DNA from: Sulfurimonas sp.
Lineage (GTDB): Bacteria > Campylobacterota > Campylobacteria > Campylobacterales > Sulfurimonadaceae
Direction of reading: 5' to 3'
Assembly (NCBI GenBank): GCA_027044845.1
Contig: JALUBM010000090.1
Coordinates: 1-8,045 of the forward strand
DNA: 8,045 nucleotides
Positions 1-7,065 of this stretch are shown in pieces. How positions within the stretch are numbered: position 1 is the first letter of the stretch; every line of letters starts with the position of its first letter. The notes under the pieces are model-generated. The model saw only the letters and a program-made list of their open reading frames with translations. It did no database searches and was not told where the DNA came from. The translations under genes were made by a program, and so were the position numbers.

Positions 1-527
1 TTCATGCACCAACTAATGGAGTACTCACAAATTTACAGGCAAATAATACTTATATACATTACGGTACACACATAGCAACATTACTTAATAAAAACAATCT
101 GGTAAAAATATTTATAGATGGCTTATATGCTCAACAAATAAAAAAAGGCATGCTAATAAAACTAAGCAGCTCTTATAAAAATTGCGATGCAACTGTCATA
201 AATATACTTCCAAAAAGTACTCATAATCTTATAGAGGTAATAGCCCAGCCAAAAGGAGAACTCCCGTTAAATTTACATGTAAATGCACAAATCATACTCC
301 ACAAGATAAATGCCCTTTTAATTCCTAAAGAAGCCATAGTATTGGTTGATAATCATCCTGCTGTTTACATTGTTGACAATAAAAATATTGCTCATTTATT
401 TTTTATAAAAATACAAAAAGATATGTTAACGAATGCTTTTATACAGCAAACATTACCCAAAAATGCAAAAATAGTCCTGAAAAATGCCTATATGCTTCAT
501 AATAATTTAGCAGTGAGCATTCAATAA
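1..527 (+). CDS. RND efflux periplasmic adaptor (membrane fusion protein), 3' part only
   Basis: This is the C-terminal 174 residues of a periplasmic adaptor that would link an inner-membrane RND pump to an outer-membrane channel. The gene begins before the window. The reading frame is open from position 3, so the ATG at 150 is internal rather than the true start. The visible part opens with what looks like the second half of a lipoyl/barrel-sandwich motif (APTNGVL, then a YIHYGTHIATLL stretch resembling 'G-x-x-l-a-t-i'). A beta-barrel region follows (VKIFIDGLYAQQIKKG), and then the membrane-proximal domain with the typical 'lIPKEAIV...PAVYIVDN' segment seen in HlyD/CusB/AcrA-like proteins. 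The stop codon overlaps the start of the RND permease by one base (TAATG), which indicates translational coupling and a shared complex. Family assignment is by pattern; substrate cannot be read from this fragment. Confidence 0.85.
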   Translation, partial: HAPTNGVLTNLQANNTYIHYGTHIATLLNKNNLVKIFIDGLYAQQIKKGMLIKLSSSYKNCDATVINILPKSTHNLIEVIAQPKGELPLNLHVNAQIILHKINALLIPKEAIVLVDNHPAVYIVDNKNIAHLFFIKIQKDMLTNAFIQQTLPKNAKIVLKNAYMLHNNLAVSIQ

Positions 528-3500
528 TGCAAAATAAGAAAGGGTTTTATCTTTATATACTCAAAAATAAACTAGCTATTATTCTCATTATTACACTTTT
601 AGCAAGTGTTGGTTACAAGCTTGCAACGACTATTCCTCAAGGGGTTTTGCCAAATATATTTTTCCCACGAATTGAAGTAAGCATTGATAATGGGCATTCT
701 CCCATCTCTCAAATGCTTTATTCTGTAACAAAACCAAGTGAAGAGGCATTAAAAACAGTACAAGATGTTCAAAAGATAGTCTCCTCTACTTCCGTTGGAA
801 CTACGGATATCAATATCTATTTTAACTGGAGTATCGACCCTTATTTGGCTTATCAACTTGTGCAAGCTCGAATGGCAGATATAAAAAACTCCATCAGCAA
901 AGATGCAAAGGTAATCATACGACAAGCGACACCGAGTATGTATCCTGTCTCTATCTACACTATAAGCTCAGACAATACCTCTCGTGCAAAACTCACTGAA
1001 AAGCTTTACTATGAACTCAAACCTGTGATGCTAGGCATTGAGGGTGTTTTTGATATTCAGATGAAAGCACCTGCATGGAGTGAGTACAAACTTGTACTTG
1101 ATAACAAAAAAGTAGCAGAATATAAGCTCACTATAGATGACATTATCACACAACTCAAAGCTCAAAATAGTATAGATTTTTTAGGGCTAATCAACTCTAA
1201 ACATACTCAATATATTCTCTCTTTGAACCAAAAAAGAGAAAATGCAAATGAACTCCTAAACTTAAACATTAATCTTGGCAATCAAAAAAGTATAAAACTA
1301 TCAAATATTGCACTTATGCTAGAACAACAAAACCCCATTAAAGAGTTTTCTGCATCAAGCAAATATAAAAATAGTGTTGTTTTTGACCTGCTTCGCCAAC
1401 CAGATGCAAATGCAGTAAGTGTACAAAAAGCTTTTAACAAAAAGGTAGCAGAACTTAACAAAAAACTCTCTCATGATGGCATACATATAGAGAAGTATTA
1501 TGATGGAACAGACTTTATAAAAGAGGCAGTTGGGAGCGTTGTAGATGCCATAGCTCTAGGTTCTATCATCGCCGTGCTTATAGTCTTTTTCTTTTTGAGA
1601 AAATTTACGCTCTCTTTAGCTGCTCTTGTCATCATACCAGTGACTTTTTTTATCACGATGATAGGTATGAAACTCATAGGGATAGATTTTAATATCTTCT
1701 CTCTTGGTGGAATGGTCGCAGCTCTTGGTGGGCTGATTGATCAGATGCTTATAGTGATAGAGAACATCGAACGCCACTATGAAAATGGCGAAACGAAAGA
1801 AAATGCCATTATGAAAGGAGCAAAAGAGATTTTGCCTATTATGGTTGTGGCTACTACTCTATCGGTTCTTATCTTTATTCCTCTTCTCCTTGTAAGTGGG
1901 ATAGTTGGAGAATTTTTTAAGCAACTTGCTACTGTTTTAGTGATTACTTATCTTGTTTCTCAAGTTATAGCTATATTTCTCACACCAATCATCGCCTATC
2001 TTGCACTACCAAAAAATGTAAACAAGCATGAAGATTTTATGCAAAAATATATAGATAAATACATCAGTTTTTTACGAAAAAGTTTTCGATATTCTTGGAT
2101 TTCCTTGCCTATTATCATCGCTTCTCTTGCAACCTCTGTGTATCTTTATTTGCATACACCATCAACTTTTTTACCAGAGTGGGATGAGGGAAATATTGTG
2201 GTTGATTTAGTATTGCCAACCGATATAACACTTGAACAATCACAAGAAGAATTTGCACAGATAGGAAAGATTATTTCCACTGTAAAAGGTGTAGATGGCT
2301 GGAGTATGCGAATAGGTACAGGATTAGGACGGCTCAGTGTTCCTATAAATAACGGAGATTTTTTAGTAACGCTAAAAGCCCATCATAAACGTAGTAGCTT
2401 TGAAGTGATAGATGAGTTAAGAAGTAAGATAGAAGCACAAATACCAAATATAGTTGAGCTTGGTCTTTCTCAAGTTTTGGAAGATAGACTTGGCGATATT
2501 ATGGGAGCAGATGCACCAATAGCTGTTATGCTTTACGGTTCAAATCCTGATGAACTCACCCATGAGGGGTATAAACTACAAAAAAAACTCAAAATCATAA
2601 AAGATGTTGAAGAGGTAAATGTTCTTACTTCTTATGCTTCTCCATCTATTAACATTAGAGCTAAAAGTATTGCACTCTCAAGATACGGTATAGACGAAGC
2701 AATGATAAGAACACAGATTCGCTCACTTTACTATGGTGAAGTAGTTTTAAGCATAGCCAATGGTGAAAAGCTTACAAATCTTAGAGTGATTATGAGTCGT
2801 CCAGATATAGACCCGATAGAGTATCTTAAAAAGGAACTCAAAATCTATTCACCAACATTGAAGCAAAGAATTCCACTTCACGAATTGGCTGATATATCTT
2901 ATAAAAATAAAGTCGCTGAAGTAACACACTATAACCTTTCTCCTGTATGTATCTTAGGCGTACGATTTAAAGGGAATGATATGAGTGGTGTTGTACAAAG
3001 AATACAGCATTCACTTGAGCATGCAGGTTTACCAGATAACATCACAACAGATATTAGTGGTTTTTATAAAGAACAGCAAAAATCATTTAAAGAAATGAGT
3101 ATGGTTATTTTGTTTGCTATCACCATTATTTTTATAGGCTTATTGCTTAACTTTAGCTCTTTACGCATTGCATTTAGCATACTTATGGCATTAATTTTGA
3201 CAACAACAGGTGTCCTCGGTGCCCTTTTTCTTACAAATAAACCACTTGATATTATGGCATTTATGGGTATTCTTATTGTACTAAGTATTGTTATAAATAA
3301 TAATATACTTATTTTTGATTTTTATCAGATAAATTTAAAGCAAAAAACCAGTATAACAGAACAGCAATTAGATGCTTTGGCTCTGCGTGCAAAACCAATT
3401 CTTATGACTATGGTATCAAATGCCTTGGCCCTACTCCCTATTGCTTTAGCTATAGGTACAGGAACACAAATCATACAAGATTTAGCTATTACTATTATGG

Positions 3501-3577
3501 GAGGTCTGCTTTTTGCAATAGTTATTAATCTTTATATCATTCCACTTTTTTTTCATTTTATACAAAAAAAGAAGTGA
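527..3577 (+). CDS. RND efflux permease, CzcA/CusA-like (heavy-metal/unknown substrate)
   Basis: Proton-driven inner-membrane pump of the resistance-nodulation-division superfamily, 1016 aa, the usual length. The layout is canonical. TM1 lies near residues 14-31, followed by a large periplasmic loop to about 335. TM2-TM6 span roughly 341-490 and TM7 about 524-542, where FLPEWDEGNI follows, as in CzcA-type proteins (FLPELDEG-like). A second periplasmic loop runs to about 860, with TM8-TM12 to the end. In TM4 the motif GGLIDQMLIVIEN holds Asp405 and Glu412, matching the proton-relay Asp and Glu of CusA/CzcA. The position of CzcA Asp402 is Ala399, and the second Asp of AcrB-type pumps is Gln406. 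TM10 reads VINNNILIFDF (Asn924-926) where AcrB has its essential Lys. The start overlaps the adaptor stop and has no strong ribosome site, so it is probably coupled. Permease identity is firm; metal versus organic substrate is open. Confidence 0.93.
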   Translation: MQNKKGFYLYILKNKLAIILIITLLASVGYKLATTIPQGVLPNIFFPRIEVSIDNGHSPISQMLYSVTKPSEEALKTVQDVQKIVSSTSVGTTDINIYFNWSIDPYLAYQLVQARMADIKNSISKDAKVIIRQATPSMYPVSIYTISSDNTSRAKLTEKLYYELKPVMLGIEGVFDIQMKAPAWSEYKLVLDNKKVAEYKLTIDDIITQLKAQNSIDFLGLINSKHTQYILSLNQKRENANELLNLNINLGNQKSIKLSNIALMLEQQNPIKEFSASSKYKNSVVFDLLRQPDANAVSVQKAFNKKVAELNKKLSHDGIHIEKYYDGTDFIKEAVGSVVDAIALGSIIAVLIVFFFLRKFTLSLAALVIIPVTFFITMIGMKLIGIDFNIFSLGGMVAALGGLIDQMLIVIENIERHYENGETKENAIMKGAKEILPIMVVATTLSVLIFIPLLLVSGIVGEFFKQLATVLVITYLVSQVIAIFLTPIIAYLALPKNVNKHEDFMQKYIDKYISFLRKSFRYSWISLPIIIASLATSVYLYLHTPSTFLPEWDEGNIVVDLVLPTDITLEQSQEEFAQIGKIISTVKGVDGWSMRIGTGLGRLSVPINNGDFLVTLKAHHKRSSFEVIDELRSKIEAQIPNIVELGLSQVLEDRLGDIMGADAPIAVMLYGSNPDELTHEGYKLQKKLKIIKDVEEVNVLTSYASPSINIRAKSIALSRYGIDEAMIRTQIRSLYYGEVVLSIANGEKLTNLRVIMSRPDIDPIEYLKKELKIYSPTLKQRIPLHELADISYKNKVAEVTHYNLSPVCILGVRFKGNDMSGVVQRIQHSLEHAGLPDNITTDISGFYKEQQKSFKEMSMVILFAITIIFIGLLLNFSSLRIAFSILMALILTTTGVLGALFLTNKPLDIMAFMGILIVLSIVINNNILIFDFYQINLKQKTSITEQQLDALALRAKPILMTMVSNALALLPIALAIGTGTQIIQDLAITIMGGLLFAIVINLYIIPLFFHFIQKKK

Positions 3578-3603
3578 AGTGAAAATTTTCAATAGGAGAA
3601 ACT

Positions 3604-4074
3604 ATGTTTGAAGGAATATTGTTGCTACTGCATCCTGCAATAGCTGTAATTACTATGTTACTAATAGTCTGGCTGATTGTGTCAGTAAAATGTCAAAATA
3701 TAAATGAGGCGAGAGTAAAAAAATTATCTCTTGCTATAGCATTTTTTATGCTTGTTATTTGGGTACTTGCCGGGTATTGGTATGTTGTTTTTTATTCCAC
3801 AGACAAGTCTGTTATTATACAAAGTAGTTGGAGTTTTGCACATAAATTTTTTATGGAGACAAAAGAACATATCTTTTTTGTAGTGTTGATTTTATCTCTC
3901 TATCTTCCGATAGTTGCGTTTAAAAATAATATTGCAACGAATAAAACTGCTCAAAATCTCATCATGACACTAGGAATAATACTATTAACGCTTATGCTTT
4001 ACATAGATGGTGCTGGTGCAATTATTTCGCATGGAGCAGAGATAGCTTATATGCATAAGGATGGTTTAGTATGA
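3604..4074 (+). CDS. Unassigned four-helix membrane protein with conserved-looking histidines
   Basis: A 156-residue inner-membrane protein that I cannot assign to a named family. Four hydrophobic segments are visible at roughly residues 5-28, 42-64, 89-106 and 118-140. Polar elements stand out: HPA at His10 at the edge of TM1, an AGYWYVVFY aromatic stretch at the end of TM2, then WSFAHKFFMETKEH (His80, His89) before TM3, and DGAGAIISHGAEI (His143) after TM4. Histidines at membrane boundaries are typical of haem or metal ligands, but no CxxCH or other diagnostic motif is present, so this is only a possibility. A good ribosome site (AGGAG, 3594-3598) precedes the ATG by 5 bases. The gene lies 26 bp behind the RND permease and overlaps the next gene by 4 bp, so it is very likely part of the efflux operon. 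Existence of the gene is well supported; function is unknown. Confidence 0.85.
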   Translation: MFEGILLLLHPAIAVITMLLIVWLIVSVKCQNINEARVKKLSLAIAFFMLVIWVLAGYWYVVFYSTDKSVIIQSSWSFAHKFFMETKEHIFFVVLILSLYLPIVAFKNNIATNKTAQNLIMTLGIILLTLMLYIDGAGAIISHGAEIAYMHKDGLV

Positions 4075-4364
4075 GTGCGACATTAAATAAATTTACAGTT
4101 GGATTTGGAATTTCAGCAGCAATAACAACCTTTTTTAATACTCTTTTAATGATTATAAAAGAAGAAATACCATCAGTTCATAATTTTATGGTGACTTTGA
4201 GCGGACACCACTGGACAAGTCATGGGCTTATTGATGTAGTATTTTTTTTGCTACTAGGCTTCTTATTCTCAAAAAAAGAGATACATCAAAATATATCTAC
4301 TTTACTTATAATTTCAACAATTATAAGCGTTCTTGGTATTATACTTTTTGTTTACTATAAATAA
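4071..4364 (+). CDS. Unassigned small three-helix membrane protein with SGHHWTSHG motif
   Basis: A 97-residue membrane protein without a recognised family. Hydrophobic segments lie at roughly residues 8-30, 53-66 and 76-95. Between the first two is a loop with His37 and the striking motif SGHHWTSHG (His46, His47, His51), followed at once by Asp55 at the membrane edge. This dense His/Trp/Asp cluster looks like a ligand or catalytic site rather than a simple linker. The start codon overlaps the previous stop (ATGA), with AAGGA at 4057-4061 acting as a ribosome site about 9 bases upstream. Both facts indicate co-translation with the 156-aa membrane protein, and the two could form a complex. It is the last gene of the efflux operon; an 85-bp gap follows. 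The coding call is supported by coupling and by membrane protein composition; the role is unknown. Confidence 0.82.
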   Translation: MSATLNKFTVGFGISAAITTFFNTLLMIIKEEIPSVHNFMVTLSGHHWTSHGLIDVVFFLLLGFLFSKKEIHQNISTLLIISTIISVLGIILFVYYK

Positions 4365-4390
4365 ACCATTTAAAGAGTGGACCGATAGCT

Positions 4391-4423
4391 TTTCATTTTA
4401 ATTTCATTTTCATATCATAAACT
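4391..4423 (+). promoter_or_regulatory. Candidate OmpR-type direct repeat and promoter upstream of PAP2 gene
   Basis: TTCATT occurs at 4392-4397 and again at 4403-4408, exactly 11 bp apart, within the larger repeat TTTCATTTT. A third TCAT follows at 4415, again 11 bp on. Tandem half-sites with an 11-bp period are the known binding geometry of OmpR/PhoB-family regulators, and such a regulator is encoded downstream at 5091. Possible -10 elements are TATCAT (4413-4418) or TAAACT (4418-4423). A close copy of the repeat lies upstream of lpxD. The alternative is the periodic T-rich signal known for Campylobacter sigma-70 promoters. Confidence 0.5.
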
Positions 4424-4449
4424 TTCTCATCAAAACAAAATGAGGTTTT

Positions 4450-4977
4450 ATGAAAAAGTTTACTATCTCAGTTGCAATATTACTTGGAATGAGCAGTTTT
4501 GTTTATGCAAAAAGCACGACAGAATCAATAGGAGATGCTTTATCTATTGCAATTCCTACGGCTGCCTATGGTACGTCTCTTTACCTTGGTGATAAAAATG
4601 GACAAATGCAGTTTTATAAAAGTTTTGGAACCACTATGGGTGCAACTTATCTTTTAAAATACAGTGTCAGAGAAAAAAGACCTGATAGTAACAATAAAGA
4701 CTCATTTCCATCTGGTCATACATCAAGTGCATTTGCTGGAGCCAGCTTTATACATAAACGCTATGGATTGAAATATGCGATACTTCCATATATAACTGCA
4801 ATTTATACAGGCTACAGCAGAGTGCATGCAAATAGACATCATCCCATTGATGTTTATGCAGGAGCAGCTATAGGGATACTCTCTAGTTGGTATTTTGTGA
4901 CACCCTACAAAAATTTGCAGGTTACACCGATTGTAAGTAGTGATTTTAAAGGATTGAGTCTCAATTATAAATGGTGA
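4450..4977 (+). CDS. Periplasmic PAP2-family (type 2 phosphatidic acid phosphatase) lipid phosphatase
   Basis: Acid phosphatase of the PAP2 superfamily, which removes phosphate from lipid phosphates such as lipid A, undecaprenyl pyrophosphate or phosphatidylglycerol phosphate. The 175-aa product begins with a signal peptide or N-terminal anchor (MKKF..., likely cleavage after FVYA at residue 20). All three catalytic motifs are intact: K-x6-RP at Lys70/Arg77/Pro78, PSGH at 87-90 and SR-x5-H-x3-D at Ser123/Arg124/His130/Asp134, with His130 the expected phospho-acceptor. Hydrophobic stretches around 30-47, 109-122 and 135-150 suggest membrane association. The protein ends in a short strand-like tail with a terminal aromatic residue (LSLNYKW). 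GAGG at 4442-4445 serves as ribosome site, 4 bases before the ATG. The neighbouring two-component system and lpxD make a role in lipid A or envelope remodelling attractive, but the substrate cannot be read from sequence. Confidence 0.9.
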   Translation: MKKFTISVAILLGMSSFVYAKSTTESIGDALSIAIPTAAYGTSLYLGDKNGQMQFYKSFGTTMGATYLLKYSVREKRPDSNNKDSFPSGHTSSAFAGASFIHKRYGLKYAILPYITAIYTGYSRVHANRHHPIDVYAGAAIGILSSWYFVTPYKNLQVTPIVSSDFKGLSLNYKW

Positions 4978-4984
4978 GAGACTC

Positions 4985-5061
4985 ATACCCTCAAGTGAGA
5001 CAAAAGTATCTATTCAAATTTCATTTTCTCCTTTTCTTGCTTTTGCCTCATTTGAGGGTAT
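4985..5061. repeat. Long imperfect inverted repeat between PAP2 gene and response regulator
   Basis: Arms of 22 nt at 4985-5006 and 5040-5061 match in 20 positions. They begin ATACCCTCAA on the left and end TTGAGGGTAT on the right. In + strand RNA one of the two differences is a tolerated G-U pair, and two more pairs (U-G, A-U) extend the stem inward, leaving a loop of about 29 nt. Each arm holds its own small dyad: CTCA-AG-TGAG (4990-4999) and CCTCA-TT-TGAGG (5046-5057). No T-run follows on either strand, so a standard terminator is unlikely. A regulator-binding site or an mRNA structure in the leader of the two-component genes is more plausible. The loop contains TTTCATTTT (5019-5027), a single copy of the repeat unit seen before the PAP2 gene. 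Confidence 0.75.
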
Positions 5062-5064
5062 CAA

Positions 5065-5090
5065 TATTAAATCTAGGATACAATTAAGAT
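5065..5090 (+). promoter_or_regulatory. Possible promoter of the two-component genes
   Basis: Just upstream of the response regulator, TATTAA (5065-5070) and TACAAT (5079-5084) both resemble a -10 box. The first would leave a leader of about 14 nt holding AGGA (5075-5078), at an unusually long 12-nt distance from the ATG. The second would give an almost leaderless transcript. There is no better ribosome site. Which one is used, if either, cannot be decided from the sequence. Confidence 0.3.
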
Positions 5091-5747
5091 ATGAAATTAT
5101 TAATCATAGAAGATGATGAAAATATACTCTCATTTCTCAAAAGAGGGTTTGAAGAGGATGCTAATATTGTTGATAGTGCACTTGACGGTGAAGATGGTGA
5201 GTACTTGGCTTTACTCAACTCGTATGATGTTATTATAAGTGATTGGATGCTGCCGTTTAAAAGTGGTATAGAGATAGTACAGTCTTTAAGAGAAAAAAAC
5301 ATCACTACGCCTGTTATTATGCTTAGTGCAAAGGGTGAGATAGAAGATAAAATAACAGGTCTGCAATATGGTGCGGATGATTATCTTGCCAAACCTTTTT
5401 CCTTTGCAGAACTTACAGCTAGAGTTGAAGCATTGCATCGTAGAAACGTATCTAAAGGTCTCAACTTAATAACATTTGGCAATCTAAGCATCAATACAGA
5501 CACTAAAATCGCTATGAAAGAATCCAACACAATTGAACTTACAGCTAAAGAGTATGAGCTTTTAATGTTTCTTATCAGAAATAAAAATAGCTATGTATCC
5601 AACAGTATGATTGAAGATCAACTGTGGAATAATCAAGAGTATATTAACTCCAATGTTATTCAGGTCACCATCTATCATTTGAGAAAAAAGCTTGGTAAAG
5701 AGTTGATAAAGAGCAATCGTGGATTTGGGTATAAAATTGCAGTTTAG
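5091..5747 (+). CDS. OmpR-family two-component response regulator
   Basis: Cytoplasmic DNA-binding regulator of 218 aa, the standard length. The receiver domain covers about 1-115, with the acidic pocket Glu7-Asp8-Asp9, phospho-acceptor Asp51 (ISDWMLP), switch Ser79 and conserved Lys101 in LAKPF. The C-terminal winged helix spans about 125-217 and shows LTAKEYELL (150-158), a recognition-helix region NVIQVTIYHLRKKLG and the wing motif RGFGYKI (210-216). This makes it a transcription factor expected to bind tandem half-sites with an 11-bp period. The ATG start gives the canonical MKLLIIEDD opening. It is followed by, and overlaps, its sensor kinase, so the two are surely a cognate pair. Targets are not stated by the sequence, but matching direct repeats upstream of the PAP2 gene and lpxD are candidates. 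Confidence 0.96.
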   Translation: MKLLIIEDDENILSFLKRGFEEDANIVDSALDGEDGEYLALLNSYDVIISDWMLPFKSGIEIVQSLREKNITTPVIMLSAKGEIEDKITGLQYGADDYLAKPFSFAELTARVEALHRRNVSKGLNLITFGNLSINTDTKIAMKESNTIELTAKEYELLMFLIRNKNSYVSNSMIEDQLWNNQEYINSNVIQVTIYHLRKKLGKELIKSNRGFGYKIAV

Positions 5748-7065
5748 TTCACTAAAAACTCGTGTACTTTTATGGTTTGGAACGGTTGCGTTTGTTGTTT
5801 TATCCCTTTTTGCATTGTCATTTAACTACTTTTTAAACAAAAGTATTAATAGCAACATAAAAAGTAAACTACAGATTATAGCAGAGAGATATAATGAAAA
5901 TATTCAAGTCCAAAATATAGGTATAGCTCTTATTAATGATGGTAAGATTCAAAAAAAGAACAGCGTTTTTAATCTGAAAAACTATAAACACTATTTGCAT
6001 CAAAAACAAAACTTTTTTATCATTCCACACAAAAAAGATGATGACTATATTGATGCACTCTACATTGCACAACAAGGAAAAAACAAAATTCTTGTTTATA
6101 GAAAAAATATTGATAATAAGATAGAAAATTTTCAAGATACTCTCCTCTGGCTTATTCCGATTTTACTTTTAGTGTTTATCTTTTTGGCAAGTAAGCTGAT
6201 AGATAAAATACTTTTACCGATTAATAAGTTAAGAAATGCTACCAAAAATATAACGATTACTAAATTTACACAAGAGATTAATCTGCCTAAAGAAGATGAT
6301 GAGATAAGAGATTTGGTTCTATCTTTTAATGCAATGATAAAGCGAATAAAAGATGGTGTAGAGCGTTTAGATAGGTTTAATTCTGATGTCTCACATGAGC
6401 TAAAGACTCCGCTTACTGTTATTCAAGGGGAAATAGAAATAGTTTTACGAAAATTGCGTGAACCAAAGGAATATGAAAAATCGCTTCAAACTATTCAAAA
6501 ACAGAGTAAACAGATTGATCTAATTGTAAAACAGTTACTCCTTTTAACAAAATACTCAAAAGAGAATATTCAAGATACTTTTGAAGAGTGTTCTCTTGAT
6601 TCTATCTTAATGAATACTATAGATAAATTTCAGCTAAAACTCAAAGAAAAAAATATAAAACTTCATATTGATAAATTAGAGCCCATAAATATGAATGCAA
6701 ATTGTACTTTGATAGACTCTATATTTGTCAACCTGATAGATAATGCGATTAAATATACTTCTCAAAACAAAAATATAACCATCTCTTTATATCAAGATGA
6801 TAAAATCCACTTTGTCATCGTTGATGAGGGCATAGGCATTAAAAATGAGCATCTTTCAAAAATCACACAAAGATTTTACAGAGTTGATAGTGCAAGAAAT
6901 AAAAAAACAGAAGGGTTTGGACTAGGCTTGAGCATTGTTCAAAACAGCATATGGTTGCATGATGGTAATTTGGAAATAATTTCAGAAAAAGATATTGGGA
7001 CAACATTTAAAGTAGATTTTTCAATATCTTTTAAGCAATCTCGCTATCTTCGCTTGAAGTTTTAA
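5719..7065 (+). CDS. HAMP-domain sensor histidine kinase
   Basis: Membrane sensor that autophosphorylates on His and passes phosphate to the regulator encoded just upstream. In a 448-aa product, TM1 lies at about 16-39. A periplasmic sensor segment of about 100 residues (40-140) shows no family I recognise. TM2 is at about 142-160, followed by HAMP (about 160-215) and HisKA with His226 in SHELKTPL. The HATPase domain shows the N box (Asn338, Asn342), G1 DEGIG (369-373), the F-box region RFYRVD and G2 GFGLGL (399-404). The start is uncertain. GTG at 5719 has a weak AAAGAG ribosome site and overlaps the regulator by 29 bp. TTG at 5737 would begin MQFSSLKTR and overlap by 11 bp. Either way translation is coupled. 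The 3' end overlaps lpxD on the other strand by 45 bp. Confidence 0.95.
   Translation: MDLGIKLQFSSLKTRVLLWFGTVAFVVLSLFALSFNYFLNKSINSNIKSKLQIIAERYNENIQVQNIGIALINDGKIQKKNSVFNLKNYKHYLHQKQNFFIIPHKKDDDYIDALYIAQQGKNKILVYRKNIDNKIENFQDTLLWLIPILLLVFIFLASKLIDKILLPINKLRNATKNITITKFTQEINLPKEDDEIRDLVLSFNAMIKRIKDGVERLDRFNSDVSHELKTPLTVIQGEIEIVLRKLREPKEYEKSLQTIQKQSKQIDLIVKQLLLLTKYSKENIQDTFEECSLDSILMNTIDKFQLKLKEKNIKLHIDKLEPINMNANCTLIDSIFVNLIDNAIKYTSQNKNITISLYQDDKIHFVIVDEGIGIKNEHLSKITQRFYRVDSARNKKTEGFGLGLSIVQNSIWLHDGNLEIISEKDIGTTFKVDFSISFKQSRYLRLKF

Noticed and set aside
150..527. A stand-alone 125-aa protein starting at ATG 150
   Set aside because: The frame is open upstream to the window edge and encodes adaptor-like sequence (APTNGVL...), so this ATG is internal to a truncated gene.
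3581..3590. Palindrome GAAAATTTTC between the RND gene and the next membrane gene
   Set aside because: A 10-bp AT-rich palindrome is expected by chance here, has no loop for a hairpin, and sits just before a ribosome site within an operon.
4366..4380. Small hairpin (CCATT / AGTGG, 5-nt loop) after the efflux operon as terminator
   Set aside because: The stem has only five pairs including one G-T, and no T-run follows directly; too weak to call.
4723..5305. Minus-strand open frames over the PAP2 and response regulator genes
   Set aside because: They lie opposite strongly supported genes, have Cys/Ser-rich low-quality sequence and no ribosome sites; they are shadows.
5869..6135. Minus-strand 88-aa open frame inside the kinase gene
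   Set aside because: It is opposite the kinase sensor region; its hydrophobic Ile/Phe-rich sequence is what antisense of AT-rich Lys/Asn codons produces.
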